From Aphodosoma sp051870875 (GTDB lineage Bacteria; Bacteroidota; Bacteroidia; Bacteroidales; Paludibacteraceae), in contig JBJECG010000026.1 in NCBI GenBank assembly GCA_051870875.1, forward strand, positions 1 through 45,935: a DNA stretch of 45,935 nt. The letters are read 5' to 3'. The notes beneath the pieces were generated by a model that was not told the origin of the DNA, did no database searches, and saw only the letters and a list, made by a program, of their open reading frames with translations. The position numbers and the translations under genes were made by a program. Numbering within the stretch: position 1 is the first letter of the stretch; the number at the start of each line of letters is the position of its first letter. This document shows, one piece after another, positions 1-8,946 of the stretch.

Positions 1-812
1 GCCCTGCCCGCGGCAGCTCCATCCGGCCACGCACGCCACAGCACGCACAGCCCTCTCGTCCCTTTTCCCCGGCTCCATTACTGCCGTCCGGAAAACACAT
101 GCCGGCCGTCCCGGCACGGTTCCCGCACACGCGCCCGGGCAGTCGGCCGACGTATTGGTATTGATTTGCCGTGTATGTATAAATGTTGCCCAATATATTC
201 ATCCGATCAGTTATCGTCTCACCAGTTGGCAATACAACAAATCAACGATTGACAGACAAAGAATATTTGTTATTTTGTGTCACCGGAAAATGGGTGGCAC
301 GGTGCAAAAATGTATGTAAAAAGAAGTATCCGTCAGGAAATACAGGAGTTATAGTTTTAGAAAAACTCAACGGAACCATGCGAGAACTGCATACGGAACC
401 ATGCCGTTGATGGCCGGCCCGTCTGGATGTCTGCTGTTCAGGGCTTGATTTGCATAAGGCTTTCTATGCCGCAGACGCTGCAATAGCTGCTTTTTGTCAG
501 GGTATTAGACTACTTGTAACTACATTAATTAATTATTTCCCTATCTTTGTATATCAATCAAATAAAATAATATAAGGCATCCGTCAAATTATATAATTCA
601 AAATAATGTCACTACGATGTCACAATCGAATAATTTATTGGATGTTATTTGAGTGTAGTGTTAGACTATTTGCATAAGTCCAGATGAAATTTTATTGACA
701 TCAAGACATAAATCCCAATGATGTTGTCAAAGAATTATTTATTAATATTGAAAACTAATACATTAGACAGCCAAAGGAACATCACAGGTACAATAGTGGC
801 TATCTGTCCCAT
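1..812. other. Gene-poor AT-rich region, no supported gene
   Basis: The first ~160 bases are GC-rich and the rest is clearly AT-rich, so there is a sharp change of composition near position 165. I recognise no protein on either strand. One frame on the plus strand stays open from base 2 to about 325, but its translation is low-complexity in the GC-rich part and matches nothing I know. A promoter-like TATCTTTG lies at 542-549 on the plus strand with no gene behind it. The motif TTAGACTA followed by C or T and TTG occurs twice, near 505 and 662. The composition suggests old acquired DNA (inference). Confidence 0.5.
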
Positions 813-1091
813 TTAATAGGTTGTGGATGCGTTGTTAATTATTCTGTTTATAAATTGCGATTTTCTGTATTTTGATGGTGACATTCCGATTGAACTTGTA
901 AACACTCTTACAAAATGAGGTAGGTCATTGAATCCAACAAAATAACAAATTTCCGACACGTTCTTTTGAGAGTGTTTCAATAATTCACAAGCAGTGTTCA
1001 ACCGATACTGTGTGACGAACTGAGAAAATGTCATTCCCTTACATCGCTTAAAATAAAATTGACCTCCTTTACCAGGACTTTTAAGGGGCGA
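813..1091 (-). pseudogene. Truncated AraC-family DNA-binding domain
   Basis: Reading leftwards, the frame opens just after a TGA at 1092-1094 and gives the second half of an AraC-type helix-turn-helix region. The segment QFYFKRCKGMTFSQFVTQYR is followed by the recognition-helix part ending GFNDLPHFVRVF and the closing GMSPSKYRKS signature. The first internal ATG is at 1034. AraC regulators normally have about 100 residues in this domain plus an N-terminal sensing domain. Here the sensing domain and the first helices are missing and no start with a plausible leader is visible. I read it as the 3' remnant of a regulator. It sits in AT-rich DNA unlike the flanking genes. A short functional protein starting at 1034 is possible but unlikely. 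Confidence 0.7.
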
Positions 1092-1203
1092 TCATATTGT
1101 GCCCGAAATGGTCAATTCCGTTTGGCCAAAGGGGGCAAAACTTATCTGGCTTTTCCAATCGGGCGGGTGGATGCAGATGAAAATAAAAATAAGCCTGACA
1201 ATG

Positions 1204-1237
1204 AAAACCCCGGACTGATTTCACAATCTGTCCGGGG
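1204..1237 (-). terminator. Rho-independent terminator after the DUF4465-like gene
   Basis: A perfect 8-base stem (1208-1215 with 1230-1237, CCCCGGAC and its complement) encloses a 14-base loop. On the minus strand it is followed by TTTT at 1207-1204. It lies about 30 bases after the stop codon at 1270, so it closes the minus-strand unit that begins at the riboswitch near 3780. Confidence 0.75.
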
Positions 1238-1269
1238 TCTGTCGTTCAATTTAATCATACAGTTGGTTG

Positions 1270-3366
1270 TCATCGTTTGATGATGCGTTCGGCCCTGTCA
1301 CCGATTCGGACTACATATATGCCTTCGCTGAGATTTCCGATATTGATGCAGTTGTCGGTGATCTCTTTTTGTGCTGCAAGTTGTCCCTGCACGGTGTATA
1401 TGTATGCAATGGTCTCGTCTGTGCCGTTGATGAAAAGTATGTCTCGTACGGGGTTGGGATACATTGTCAGCATTTGGTTGAACTCATGTCCTATGCCGGT
1501 ATGTTTTTCATCCTTGGTGGAAAGGACCACCAACTTGTCTATGGAGAAATATCCTGCCGTATTCATGCCGAAGTCGCCCCTGTCAGTAGACTCCATGGTG
1601 AAGTATATGCCTGATACATTTCCCAAAGCACGGATGTCCATCCATTGCCAGTCTTGTTGTACATAGTGGTTTTCGGCATTGTCGCTGCGGTAGTCGGCAA
1701 AATAGTGGGTTACGCTTTTGCCGTTGTCGTTGCCTGCGGCATCCAATCCGTGGACGGTGATTGTAAAGCTGTCGCCTGTGGTGAATTTGCGGGCAAAGTC
1801 GTCTCCGTACAGTATACTTTTGGTGGGGTAGTTGTTGAGGCTGACGTACAGTCCTTGAGGCTGGCATTCGGCATCTGTGCCGAAATCAATCTGGCAGGCA
1901 TGTGCGGTGCCTTGACTTTCAAAATATTCTGAGTAGTATCCTACAATATATGCATCATCGGCATTGCTGACACCGCCGACGGCATTGTTGCTGAACTGTC
2001 GGGCAGGATAATTGCTGTGTGTATAGTCGGCTTCCTGTTGCCGGCTTACAGTGAACCCTTCCCATGAGTAGCCTCCATAGGAATTGCCTGACGGGAGATG
2101 GTAAGCTACGAAGTAACCGTCGGTGAGCATGCTGTGGTTTGCATCATCGCTGTAAGTGTTGCTCCATACGCTGTCTGTCCCGAAAGACATATCTCCGTTC
2201 ACATCTTGCAGCCTTCCGGCCAGAAGGGTGTCCAGCTGCTGGTTGTCCTGCAAGTCTGCGGTTTTCGGATGCACGCTTATTCTGAAAGCCGGCAGTTTGC
2301 TGAACGAGCCGTACAGTGTGGGCGAGCCTAATCCCGGCTCGTTTTTGTCGGTTTCCTTGTCATTGCCGAGGGGCTTGCCCCACCATGATTCACGGATAAA
2401 GCCGTCTATGAAATTGTATTCGCCGGCTTCGGGCATTGTCATTTCCATAGTATTGTTGGTGGCAAGATCCCATTGGGTGACATTGACGTTGGTCCTTACC
2501 GAATCGAGTGTCTCGTTGTAATAACGGACTTTGGCAGCTTCCTCCCCCCAGGCGTTCATGCACGGATTGTAGATGGTGGCGAGTTTGTAGACCGGGAGTG
2601 TTATGCCGCGGAATGATACATGCACATTGTCGCCTTCGGTTATCGGTTGTCCGGGGCGGCTGTTGTTTTCAACATCTATTTTCACGCGGCGGGCATCTAT
2701 CACTTTGGCCCAGCGTTTTGATCCTACAGAGTTCGTGGCTTCGACTTCTATGACGTTTGCCCGGTTTGTAAGGCAAGCTGTGTAGTGGCCTGCACCGTCA
2801 GCTTTCAGTTCAGCATTGTTGCAGTACACCTTTACGGTGGCATCAGCAGTTGCCGTTACATCGAAAGTCATATCGAATCCGCGTTGGTTGTCGAAATAAT
2901 AAGTGTCGTATGATGTGGCGGAAATGGTCGTGCTGATATCTATTCCGTGGTTCACGGTACTGTCTACTACATTGACAACAACGTATGTCTTGTTGACCGG
3001 AGATACGGCAGCGTAGATTTTGTCGTTGGCATACACCTCTTTGTATCCTACTTCTATGAGGGTGCGGCCGGGCGACAGGGCTGTAACCAGACCTGATTCT
3101 GGATCTACCGTGGCACTTGAGCCTTCCATGACTTCGAATGTAAACGGGGGAAGTGTCACATTGTTGGATATTGCACCGTCTATGATTTCAGGTACGCGGC
3201 GGGCTTTGATTGTATGTGTCGACCCTGTCTGCAATTCTACGTAGTCATTTGTACTGAGCCAGATGTCGTTGAGATAGTCCTCCGGAAGTTCGTTGCTTGC
3301 AAACGGTTTTGCCTGTAACGTCAGACAGACGCACAATGCGATGATTGCTGATGAATAATGTTTCAT
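1270..3366 (-). CDS. Riboswitch-controlled secreted protein with DUF4465-like domain and sorting tail
   Basis: Predicted 698-residue secreted protein. I chose the ATG at 3366 because it begins a normal signal peptide (MKHYSSAIIALCVCLTLQAK). A longer reading to 3471 runs into the riboswitch leader. Residues ~30-400 look like bacterial Ig-like beta domains, including a segment resembling BIG2 (SGLVTALSPGRTLIEVGY). Residues ~415-620 resemble the DUF4465 family (SMLTDGYFVAYHLPSGNSY, YYFTMES-type strands, GYFSIDKLVV). The last ~70 residues (MYPNPVRDILFING, then NLSEGIYVVRIG) form a type IX-like sorting tail. The upstream cobalamin riboswitch implies a role in cobamide capture. Bacteroides BtuH is a known accessory B12-binding protein whose C-terminal globular domain binds the vitamin. 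Whether this protein is its counterpart is a guess. The gene has its own riboswitch and terminator and is therefore a separate unit behind btuB and btuG. Confidence 0.85.
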   Translation of the reverse strand: MKHYSSAIIALCVCLTLQAKPFASNELPEDYLNDIWLSTNDYVELQTGSTHTIKARRVPEIIDGAISNNVTLPPFTFEVMEGSSATVDPESGLVTALSPGRTLIEVGYKEVYANDKIYAAVSPVNKTYVVVNVVDSTVNHGIDISTTISATSYDTYYFDNQRGFDMTFDVTATADATVKVYCNNAELKADGAGHYTACLTNRANVIEVEATNSVGSKRWAKVIDARRVKIDVENNSRPGQPITEGDNVHVSFRGITLPVYKLATIYNPCMNAWGEEAAKVRYYNETLDSVRTNVNVTQWDLATNNTMEMTMPEAGEYNFIDGFIRESWWGKPLGNDKETDKNEPGLGSPTLYGSFSKLPAFRISVHPKTADLQDNQQLDTLLAGRLQDVNGDMSFGTDSVWSNTYSDDANHSMLTDGYFVAYHLPSGNSYGGYSWEGFTVSRQQEADYTHSNYPARQFSNNAVGGVSNADDAYIVGYYSEYFESQGTAHACQIDFGTDAECQPQGLYVSLNNYPTKSILYGDDFARKFTTGDSFTITVHGLDAAGNDNGKSVTHYFADYRSDNAENHYVQQDWQWMDIRALGNVSGIYFTMESTDRGDFGMNTAGYFSIDKLVVLSTKDEKHTGIGHEFNQMLTMYPNPVRDILFINGTDETIAYIYTVQGQLAAQKEITDNCINIGNLSEGIYVVRIGDRAERIIKR

Positions 3367-3567
3367 GTTTTCTGTTTTTATTGGTTTGTATAAAATTGGT
3401 TGTCGGGCTTGTCGTATGCTACTCCCAACGTCAGGTAAAACAGAATATGAAACGGATTCCGGCATCGGCACAGCGGCAGTACGTCTGTAGTCATACTGTC
3501 GTTGTGATGTTCATTGCAGGCTGTTTCCTCTGTTCCGCGAGAGTATTTGTTAGCCTTGTTTTCAAGA

Positions 3568-3780
3568 GCAGGTTTTCTGACTTGTCTTTGTGGCGTTTGT
3601 TTTCTGAGCCTTCCCATAAACGCAACGGTTTACAGTGACTTTTTGTCCAGATGCCAAGCCCGTCAGCACGATGTCTGACAGACCAAGATTTACAGCAGCG
3701 GGTCTGTATAGGATTTGCACCTATTTCCCTTTTCTCTGTTTCCCGATTATTAGGCAACCCGCCAAAAATCAGCTGCCAAG
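3568..3780 (-). promoter_or_regulatory. Cobalamin riboswitch 1
   Basis: On the minus strand the conserved cobalamin aptamer core appears in order: GGGAA with AGGTGCAAATCC, then CAGACCCGCTGCTGT (the B12 box, near 3689-3706), then CACTG, GGGAAGGC, and AAGTCAGAAAACCTGC as the 3' closing strand at 3568-3584. It lies between the stop of the preceding gene at 3899 and the start at 3366, which leaves a ~200-base leader after the aptamer. I see no convincing TAnnTTTG promoter just upstream. It may act on read-through from the btuB operon or on a weak promoter I cannot identify. It should lower expression of the DUF4465-like gene when cobalamin is plentiful. Confidence 0.92.
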
Positions 3781-3898
3781 CCCAAAAACGACCGTTACTT
3801 GGATACGTTGATACAAACTGATTTTTGTGAATTGCTTACTGTATCGGAAAATCGGACTCTTGAAATGTATGTCTTAGGATTTGTCTGTTGTATGAATG

Positions 3899-4975
3899 TT
3901 ATTTTCGTATGAATTTGAATGTGTGTTCCGGTGTCACGCAGATGTAAATGCCCTGCGACAGCGCACCGAAATCAACGGTGTCGGTATCGGTATATGTAGC
4001 TATGGTTTGGCCTGTGATGTTTACCACAGCCACTTGAGGCATCCGTTGGCCGAATGTGATGGTATTGGTATTCTGGTTGATGTAGTATCCGATGTCATTA
4101 GGGCTGGATACGGATGCCGTTGCGTTTTCGCGTATAGGGCGTATACCGGTGATTTCGGTGGAGTTTTCACCTATCACACCGTTGATTTTGTTGATGCCGG
4201 TATGTATTTTTACAAAATCCACTGTCGTGAGATTGGCGGGTGAGCCGTCGGCATTGCGGGCCCATTCCATCTTGAAACTGTTGCCTTCGGTGTCTTTGTT
4301 TGGCTTGTTGTCGGCATATCCCCAGCCGTAGCTGCCAAGTACCCATATTCCGTCTCTGTTCTCGGCGTTGTCGGGCAGAAGTGTGCCGGTGAATGACATG
4401 GATTCGGCATCGGTCCATAGAGGGAAATAACTCTGTTTGTGGAATGTGTTCTTCGGTATGTAGCCCGATCCTCCCTGATTGTCCTCCCAGCGTATGTATT
4501 CCGTGATTTCGGCAGAGGCTGCGTCATCGTCTTTTGCGGGGCGGTAGTAGGTGATGGTATAGTTGCGGATGCTTCGTTCGGCCTCACTGCCGTAGAGTTC
4601 GTACCATGGGTCATCGGGCAGTCCGTTACGGTTGGCATCGGCACTGACCCATACCACGCCGGGTTCGCTGTTGCCTTCGTAGGCATTGCCCTCTATTATG
4701 AAGTCGAAGTCATCGGTATCCTGGTTGGTGAGCGGGGCATCGAATTTTGCTATTACGTAACCGCCGAATCCACCGAGGTTTATCATAGACCCGCGCTCAA
4801 GCTGTTGTTGGGCGGCTGATGCCATGCTGATGCTGTCATCATCGGCTGTGGCTTTGGGCATGGTGTTGACGAACTGGCCGGGTGCCGGACAATAGGCGAC
4901 GATTGTCACATGTTCGGCCTTTACCGTGAGGCAAAGGCCCGAAAGCAGAACTAAAAGTAATGATATGTATTTCAT
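3899..4975 (-). CDS. Secreted accessory protein of cobamide locus 1, paralogue of 26288-27490
   Basis: A 358-residue protein with a signal peptide (MKYISLLLVLLSGLCLTVKA) and no lipobox cysteine. Directly after it comes YCPAPGQFVNTMP, then NLGGFGGYVIAKFD, SEPGVVWVSADANRNGLPDD and WYELYGSE. Each of these has a clear equivalent in the lipoprotein at 26288-27490. DANRNGLPDD resembles a calcium-binding loop (alternating Asp and Asn around a Gly). Residues ~290-358 form a sorting-type tail (VAVVNITGQTIATY, then GALSQGIYICV). The gene starts 20 bases after the btuG stop, so it belongs to the btuB-btuG operon and its expression should follow the riboswitch at 8331. The molecular function is unknown to me. 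Location points to an extracellular role in cobamide uptake. Confidence 0.85.
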   Translation of the reverse strand: MKYISLLLVLLSGLCLTVKAEHVTIVAYCPAPGQFVNTMPKATADDDSISMASAAQQQLERGSMINLGGFGGYVIAKFDAPLTNQDTDDFDFIIEGNAYEGNSEPGVVWVSADANRNGLPDDPWYELYGSEAERSIRNYTITYYRPAKDDDAASAEITEYIRWEDNQGGSGYIPKNTFHKQSYFPLWTDAESMSFTGTLLPDNAENRDGIWVLGSYGWGYADNKPNKDTEGNSFKMEWARNADGSPANLTTVDFVKIHTGINKINGVIGENSTEITGIRPIRENATASVSSPNDIGYYINQNTNTITFGQRMPQVAVVNITGQTIATYTDTDTVDFGALSQGIYICVTPEHTFKFIRK

Positions 4976-4995
4976 GGCATGTAAATTAAGTGCAT

Positions 4996-6084
4996 TTATC
5001 TCAGAACTGTCACGGTATTGGGATTCAGTCCTATTTCGTTGATACGGAAACGGAGTCTGCCGTTGCGGTCGAAACAGAGTACATCACCCCAGTTTACGTA
5101 GTTGTATGCCTCGGTGATGTATACATCGCCGGTTGCAGTGTCGACATCCAGACCGTACGGGGTATTGATGTCAGTGCCGTCGGTTATGAAATTGTCGGAA
5201 ATCACCCGGTCGGTAAGGCAGTCAAATGTCTTTATCCATTGCCGGTCGGTATTGTAATCGTAGCTGTACATATAGGCTATATCGTTGAATATTGTGATGT
5301 TGAGTGGATTCAAACCATCGAATGTGTGTATGCGTTCGTCTATTTCGGTGTCGATTTTATGCAGGGCATAGTCGGTATTTCCGTAGTCGCCGCGCGTCAC
5401 TACATATATGTCACCTTCCGAATCCGATGCTATCGAGCCTGGATTCGGCCCGACTTCTATCCGTTTTGTCTCGGTAAACGACTGCAAGTCTATCACACTT
5501 ACCGTTGTATCGTAGTTAGGATTGTCGAGACCGCCTGAGTTGCTCACATACAGTTTGCCCGATGCTACGGCTATGTTGTCGGGATTGCGTCCGCATCTTA
5601 CCCAGCCGGTTATCTCTAATGTCGTCAGATTCAGCCTGGCTACATACCCGTCGAAACACGATATGTAGGCGTTGTTTCCGTAAAACGCCATATAGCGCGG
5701 CTGGCGGGCAACTCCGTCTTCGTTGAAAAACGGTATCTGCTTCACTGACTCGAATGTGGCGGTATCGATGATTTCCAGTTGGCTCGATACATTCACTATT
5801 ACAAACAGTTTGCCGTCGTACATCTGCATGTCGTTTGCCGTGTCGCCGAGTCCTCGTTTGTTGCTTTTTTTGAACACATCGTATTCCAAAGTGCCGTCAT
5901 TCGGGTCGTATGTGGCCAACATGCTGTTGTTCATGTTGAACAACCCTTCGCACAATACCGCTATTCGGTTTGACGCGGTGTCGGTGGGAGGAACGGGACG
6001 CGGCATATCGTGCATATCGTTGCACGATGACAAAAGCATGATACCCGTGGCAAGTATGACGGTAAATTTCGATGTCTTGTTCAT
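4996..6084 (-). CDS. btuG: BtuG-type surface cobamide-binding lipoprotein (locus 1)
   Basis: A 362-residue lipoprotein with the lipobox LLSSC, where Cys21 would carry the lipid, followed by NDMHD, an acidic stretch of the kind that sends Bacteroidetes lipoproteins to the surface. The rest is a YncE-like seven-bladed beta-propeller with repeated blades such as YDGKLFVIVNVSSQLEIID, GNNAYISCFDGYVARLN and GKLYVSNSGG. In Bacteroides, BtuG binds cobamide with very high affinity and sits as a lid on BtuB. The gene lies 41 bases behind btuB, which fits that pairing. The closing blade (TPYGLDVDTATGDVYITEAYN) has a close counterpart in the second BtuG at 27487-28653. Assignment to the family rests on fold-like repeats and context. 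Confidence 0.9.
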   Translation of the reverse strand: MNKTSKFTVILATGIMLLSSCNDMHDMPRPVPPTDTASNRIAVLCEGLFNMNNSMLATYDPNDGTLEYDVFKKSNKRGLGDTANDMQMYDGKLFVIVNVSSQLEIIDTATFESVKQIPFFNEDGVARQPRYMAFYGNNAYISCFDGYVARLNLTTLEITGWVRCGRNPDNIAVASGKLYVSNSGGLDNPNYDTTVSVIDLQSFTETKRIEVGPNPGSIASDSEGDIYVVTRGDYGNTDYALHKIDTEIDERIHTFDGLNPLNITIFNDIAYMYSYDYNTDRQWIKTFDCLTDRVISDNFITDGTDINTPYGLDVDTATGDVYITEAYNYVNWGDVLCFDRNGRLRFRINEIGLNPNTVTVLR

Positions 6085-6125
6085 GTGATGTACTTATTCC
6101 TGTGGTATAATATGGTTTTCGCGTA

Positions 6126-8309
6126 TCAGAATTTCCAGTGTATCGTACCGCGCCAGCTGCGTCCCGGCATCGGGAAATAGCGTACTACGGTGTAGTTTTT
6201 GTTTGTCAGGTTGAGGCATTCTAAGTTGACGCCTATCCGATGGCTTTTGATTTTGAACTCATGGCTGAGCGAAAGGCTGTGGTCATCGTAACCTTCGACA
6301 CGGTTTTCGGCATAGTTCTGGTTTACAGCATAGCGGTGTCCGCTCCATACTACACTGTACCCCAATGTAAACCAGGGTGTTGTAATGGAGGCGTGCCCCG
6401 AACCCGATACTCGCGGTGTGTACGGTATCTGGTGTCCGTAGTCGCGGTCTGACGGGTTGGTGACATTGATGGCACGATTGTAAGTGTATGATGCCCCGAG
6501 GTTTATCGATACGGCATCGTGTGGCGCTACGGTTATCTCACCGTTGATGTCTACGCCGTTGATGTCCACTTTGCCGTAGTTGAGCATCGTCCACGTGTAT
6601 ATGTTTTTGGTAGGGTAGGCTACTATCTTGTTTGTCACGGAGTTGTGGTAAGCGTCCACAGTCACCGAGAGTTGCGGCACGTATTGTGTTATTTTTGTCT
6701 GGTAGGTGATGCCCGCATTGTACTGGTTGGTGGTTTCGGGTTTCAGGTCCCGGTTGCCGATTCGTCCGTAATAGAGGTCGTTGAACGTCGGCAGACGGAA
6801 TATGTTTTTGTAGAACAACCTGATGCGCAAGTCTACCGGACGGAACGGACGGAATGACGCGCTGACATAAGGGCTTGCCTTGAAATGGTCATCGGCTGCA
6901 TTGCCTGAAACGGCCGTTTCATGTACGGCGGTCAGCAGCACCGATGCGGTGGCTGTCACCCAGTCGTTTACATATTTGCCTGCGAGGGCGGTGAGCCAGA
7001 TGTAGCGTGTCGGTCGGGCGAAGTCGGTCAGGTCGGCATGAAGCGTACTGACCGAGCCGTCTGTCGTGAGCACGAAACTCAGGTTCTCTGTCGGACGGTA
7101 CTGCGTTCCGGCGTTTATATAATACTCGTGCTGGTGGTAGCGGTTTTCTTCTTTGCCTGACGAACTGAGATATACCGGGTCAAGGTAGTGTGTGTAGCTG
7201 TAGTTGTATTTGGCGTTGAGTTGCAGTTCCCACCGTTTGCCGAGTCGGCGCAGGTAGTGGCCTTGTGCGAAAGCGTTCTGGTCCCAAAGCCGTTGGCTGC
7301 TGAAGTTGGCTGTGTTGTAGAAGATGGTCGCGCCGGGCAGTCCGCGCTGCGAATAGTAGTAGTATGCTTTGACGTAGCCTGACTGTACTGAATCTTGCCC
7401 GTACAGTCCGATTTCTGCACGCAGGTTCCTGACATCGGTATTTTTGCGGCGTTCTATGGATGTGCTGTCGTTTTCACCGTCGCCGTAGTGCAGCACATAA
7501 GGATATCGGCCGTGCGCGCTCATCCATTCTGCCGATACCGTAAGTGCAAGTCTTTCATGGAGCTTACCTTCTAAATAGAGTGATGGGTTGACAAGCCCGA
7601 AACTTCCGCCTTTCATGCTCAGCTTGCCCTGTACCGGACGACGGCCGAACGTAGGGTGGAGTGTCGTTATGTCAAGTACGGCAGCTGAAGCAAACTGCCG
7701 TGCTGTCTGGAATATACGGTCGCTCTGTCCGTTGGTCAGGCTTACCACGCTGACATTGTCGAGCGAGTAACGCCCTATGTCTGTCTGTCCGTTCTGGCAG
7801 TCGTTGAGGGTTATGCCGTCATAGCTCACTGCCGTGTGTGCGGCTCCGAGACTGCGCACCGACACGGTTTTCAGACCACCGATGCCGCCGTAGTCTTTTA
7901 CGTTGACTCCACTGAAATGTTTTACTGCGTCCGATATTTGCAGTACGTTGAGTTTCGTGAGGGCCTGCCTGTCCAGTTCCTGTAGCGGGGCCGTGGCACG
8001 GGTGCGGGCTTTGGTGCGTGTCGATACCACAACCACTTCGTCGAGACGGGTGGTGTCAGCCAGCGACGGGCGTTTCTTGTCAGTGGCCGCCGATGCGCTG
8101 TCAGTGGGTGCGGATATGTTTTCTGCCCGTAGCGGCATGACACAAATGATATCCAGCATGCAGCATACGCAAAATACCAGGACAGCCTTGCCCGGCCGGC
8201 CCGATGATCCGGTGTACAGCGCACCGGCGTATGAAGCTGCTTGCCGCAGCTTGGAGTTGACATGATGAAACATAGAGGCTGCACGTTTGTCTCTTTCCAC
8301 GAGAGACAT
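6126..8309 (-). CDS. btuB: TonB-dependent cobamide receptor BtuB (locus 1)
   Basis: A 727-residue outer-membrane receptor. The TonB-box-like LDEVVVVS (~residue 90) leads into a plug domain (SDAVKHFSGVNVKDYGGIGG, then SVRSLGAAHTAVSYDGI, LNDCQNGQTDIGRYSL). A long 22-strand barrel follows, ending WRGTIHWKF with the terminal Phe usual for BamA recognition. The hydrophobic signal segment (residues ~42-62) has a 40-residue leader, which is unusually long. An ATG at 8273 would shorten it only slightly, so the start is uncertain. It lacks the carboxypeptidase-like N-terminal domain of SusC receptors, as BtuB proteins do. It heads the operon with btuG and the 3899-4975 gene. The riboswitch ends only ~21 bases before the start codon, so control probably acts on translation initiation (inference). 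Confidence 0.93.
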   Translation of the reverse strand: MSLVERDKRAASMFHHVNSKLRQAASYAGALYTGSSGRPGKAVLVFCVCCMLDIICVMPLRAENISAPTDSASAATDKKRPSLADTTRLDEVVVVSTRTKARTRATAPLQELDRQALTKLNVLQISDAVKHFSGVNVKDYGGIGGLKTVSVRSLGAAHTAVSYDGITLNDCQNGQTDIGRYSLDNVSVVSLTNGQSDRIFQTARQFASAAVLDITTLHPTFGRRPVQGKLSMKGGSFGLVNPSLYLEGKLHERLALTVSAEWMSAHGRYPYVLHYGDGENDSTSIERRKNTDVRNLRAEIGLYGQDSVQSGYVKAYYYYSQRGLPGATIFYNTANFSSQRLWDQNAFAQGHYLRRLGKRWELQLNAKYNYSYTHYLDPVYLSSSGKEENRYHQHEYYINAGTQYRPTENLSFVLTTDGSVSTLHADLTDFARPTRYIWLTALAGKYVNDWVTATASVLLTAVHETAVSGNAADDHFKASPYVSASFRPFRPVDLRIRLFYKNIFRLPTFNDLYYGRIGNRDLKPETTNQYNAGITYQTKITQYVPQLSVTVDAYHNSVTNKIVAYPTKNIYTWTMLNYGKVDINGVDINGEITVAPHDAVSINLGASYTYNRAINVTNPSDRDYGHQIPYTPRVSGSGHASITTPWFTLGYSVVWSGHRYAVNQNYAENRVEGYDDHSLSLSHEFKIKSHRIGVNLECLNLTNKNYTVVRYFPMPGRSWRGTIHWKF

Positions 8310-8330
8310 AGAAAAACGTAAGTTATGTAT

Positions 8331-8566
8331 GGCAGGTTTTCTGACTTGTCCTGTGCCCCGTCCTTCCCGACTTAGGGTGTAACCTGCGCGGTTCGCGACC
8401 CATGTCAGTGGACTTGTCTGAGGCTTGGTACCGGTATCGCATCCGGTACATACGCACTCGCGTATATACTATCGTGTCATCTCCGGTACGGACTTACAGC
8501 AGCGGGACTGTTCGGGACTTTCACCCGATTCCCTCTTAGTTGCCTTGCGTGGCAATCCATACGGCT
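8331..8566 (-). promoter_or_regulatory. Cobalamin riboswitch 2 (upstream of btuB)
   Basis: On the minus strand the order is GAGGGAATCGGGTGAAAGTC, then CAGTCCCGCTGCTGTAAGTC (B12 box), CCACTG, GTCGGGAAGGAC, and AAGTCAGAAAACCTGCC at the 3' edge (8331-8347). The variable arm between the B12 box and CCACTG is long and GC-rich and could form an extended hairpin (ATACGCGAGTGCGTAT within it). The aptamer ends ~21 bases before the btuB start, so a separate terminator has no room and ribosome access is the likely switch. Confidence 0.95.
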
Positions 8567-8567
8567 G

Positions 8568-8598
8568 CAAAGGTATAACTTTTTTTTTGTTTGTACAA
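8568..8598 (-). promoter_or_regulatory. Promoter of cobamide locus 1
   Basis: The minus strand carries TACCTTTG at 8575-8568, an exact match to the Bacteroidetes -7 element TAnnTTTG. It is preceded by TTG at 8598-8596 with a 20-base spacer that is mostly A. Transcription would start within a few bases of the riboswitch 5' end, as expected. Confidence 0.75.
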
Positions 8599-8655
8599 CG
8601 GTTTTACTCATGCCTTGTGACGTTTCTCGTTTTTTGCATTGTTATTCCTGCCTGT

Positions 8656-8688
8656 TTGCTGTGGTTTGCAAATAAATGTGTATCTTTG
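8656..8688 (+). promoter_or_regulatory. Probable promoter of the glycan cassette
   Basis: TATCTTTG at 8681-8688 matches the -7 element. A TTTG at 8655-8658 gives a 22-base spacer, slightly long. It points towards the glycosyltransferase at 8947, leaving a leader of about 250 bases in which I see no gene. Confidence 0.5.
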
Positions 8689-8946
8689 CCGTGTGAAACC
8701 AATTCCTGCTGACATCATGCCATTATCTGTTTGCGCTGACAGCTGTTCCCGTTGCACCGTATCGTGTGGCATGACGCTTTATGCATCATCGGAAGTTCTG
8801 GAGGGGGACAAACGGCGCGCCCCGGTATATCGGAATATATGATTGCGGGCCGTATCGGATTCAGTTCCGGTACGGCTCGGTTTTCACTGCCGGCAACGGA
8901 ATGGCCGGCAGGAGCAGACAATACGGACAACACAAACAACAACACA

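Noticed and set aside
183..410. 75-residue open frame in the AT-rich left region
   Set aside because: No family features, no signal or helix pattern, and no promoter or leader that favours it.
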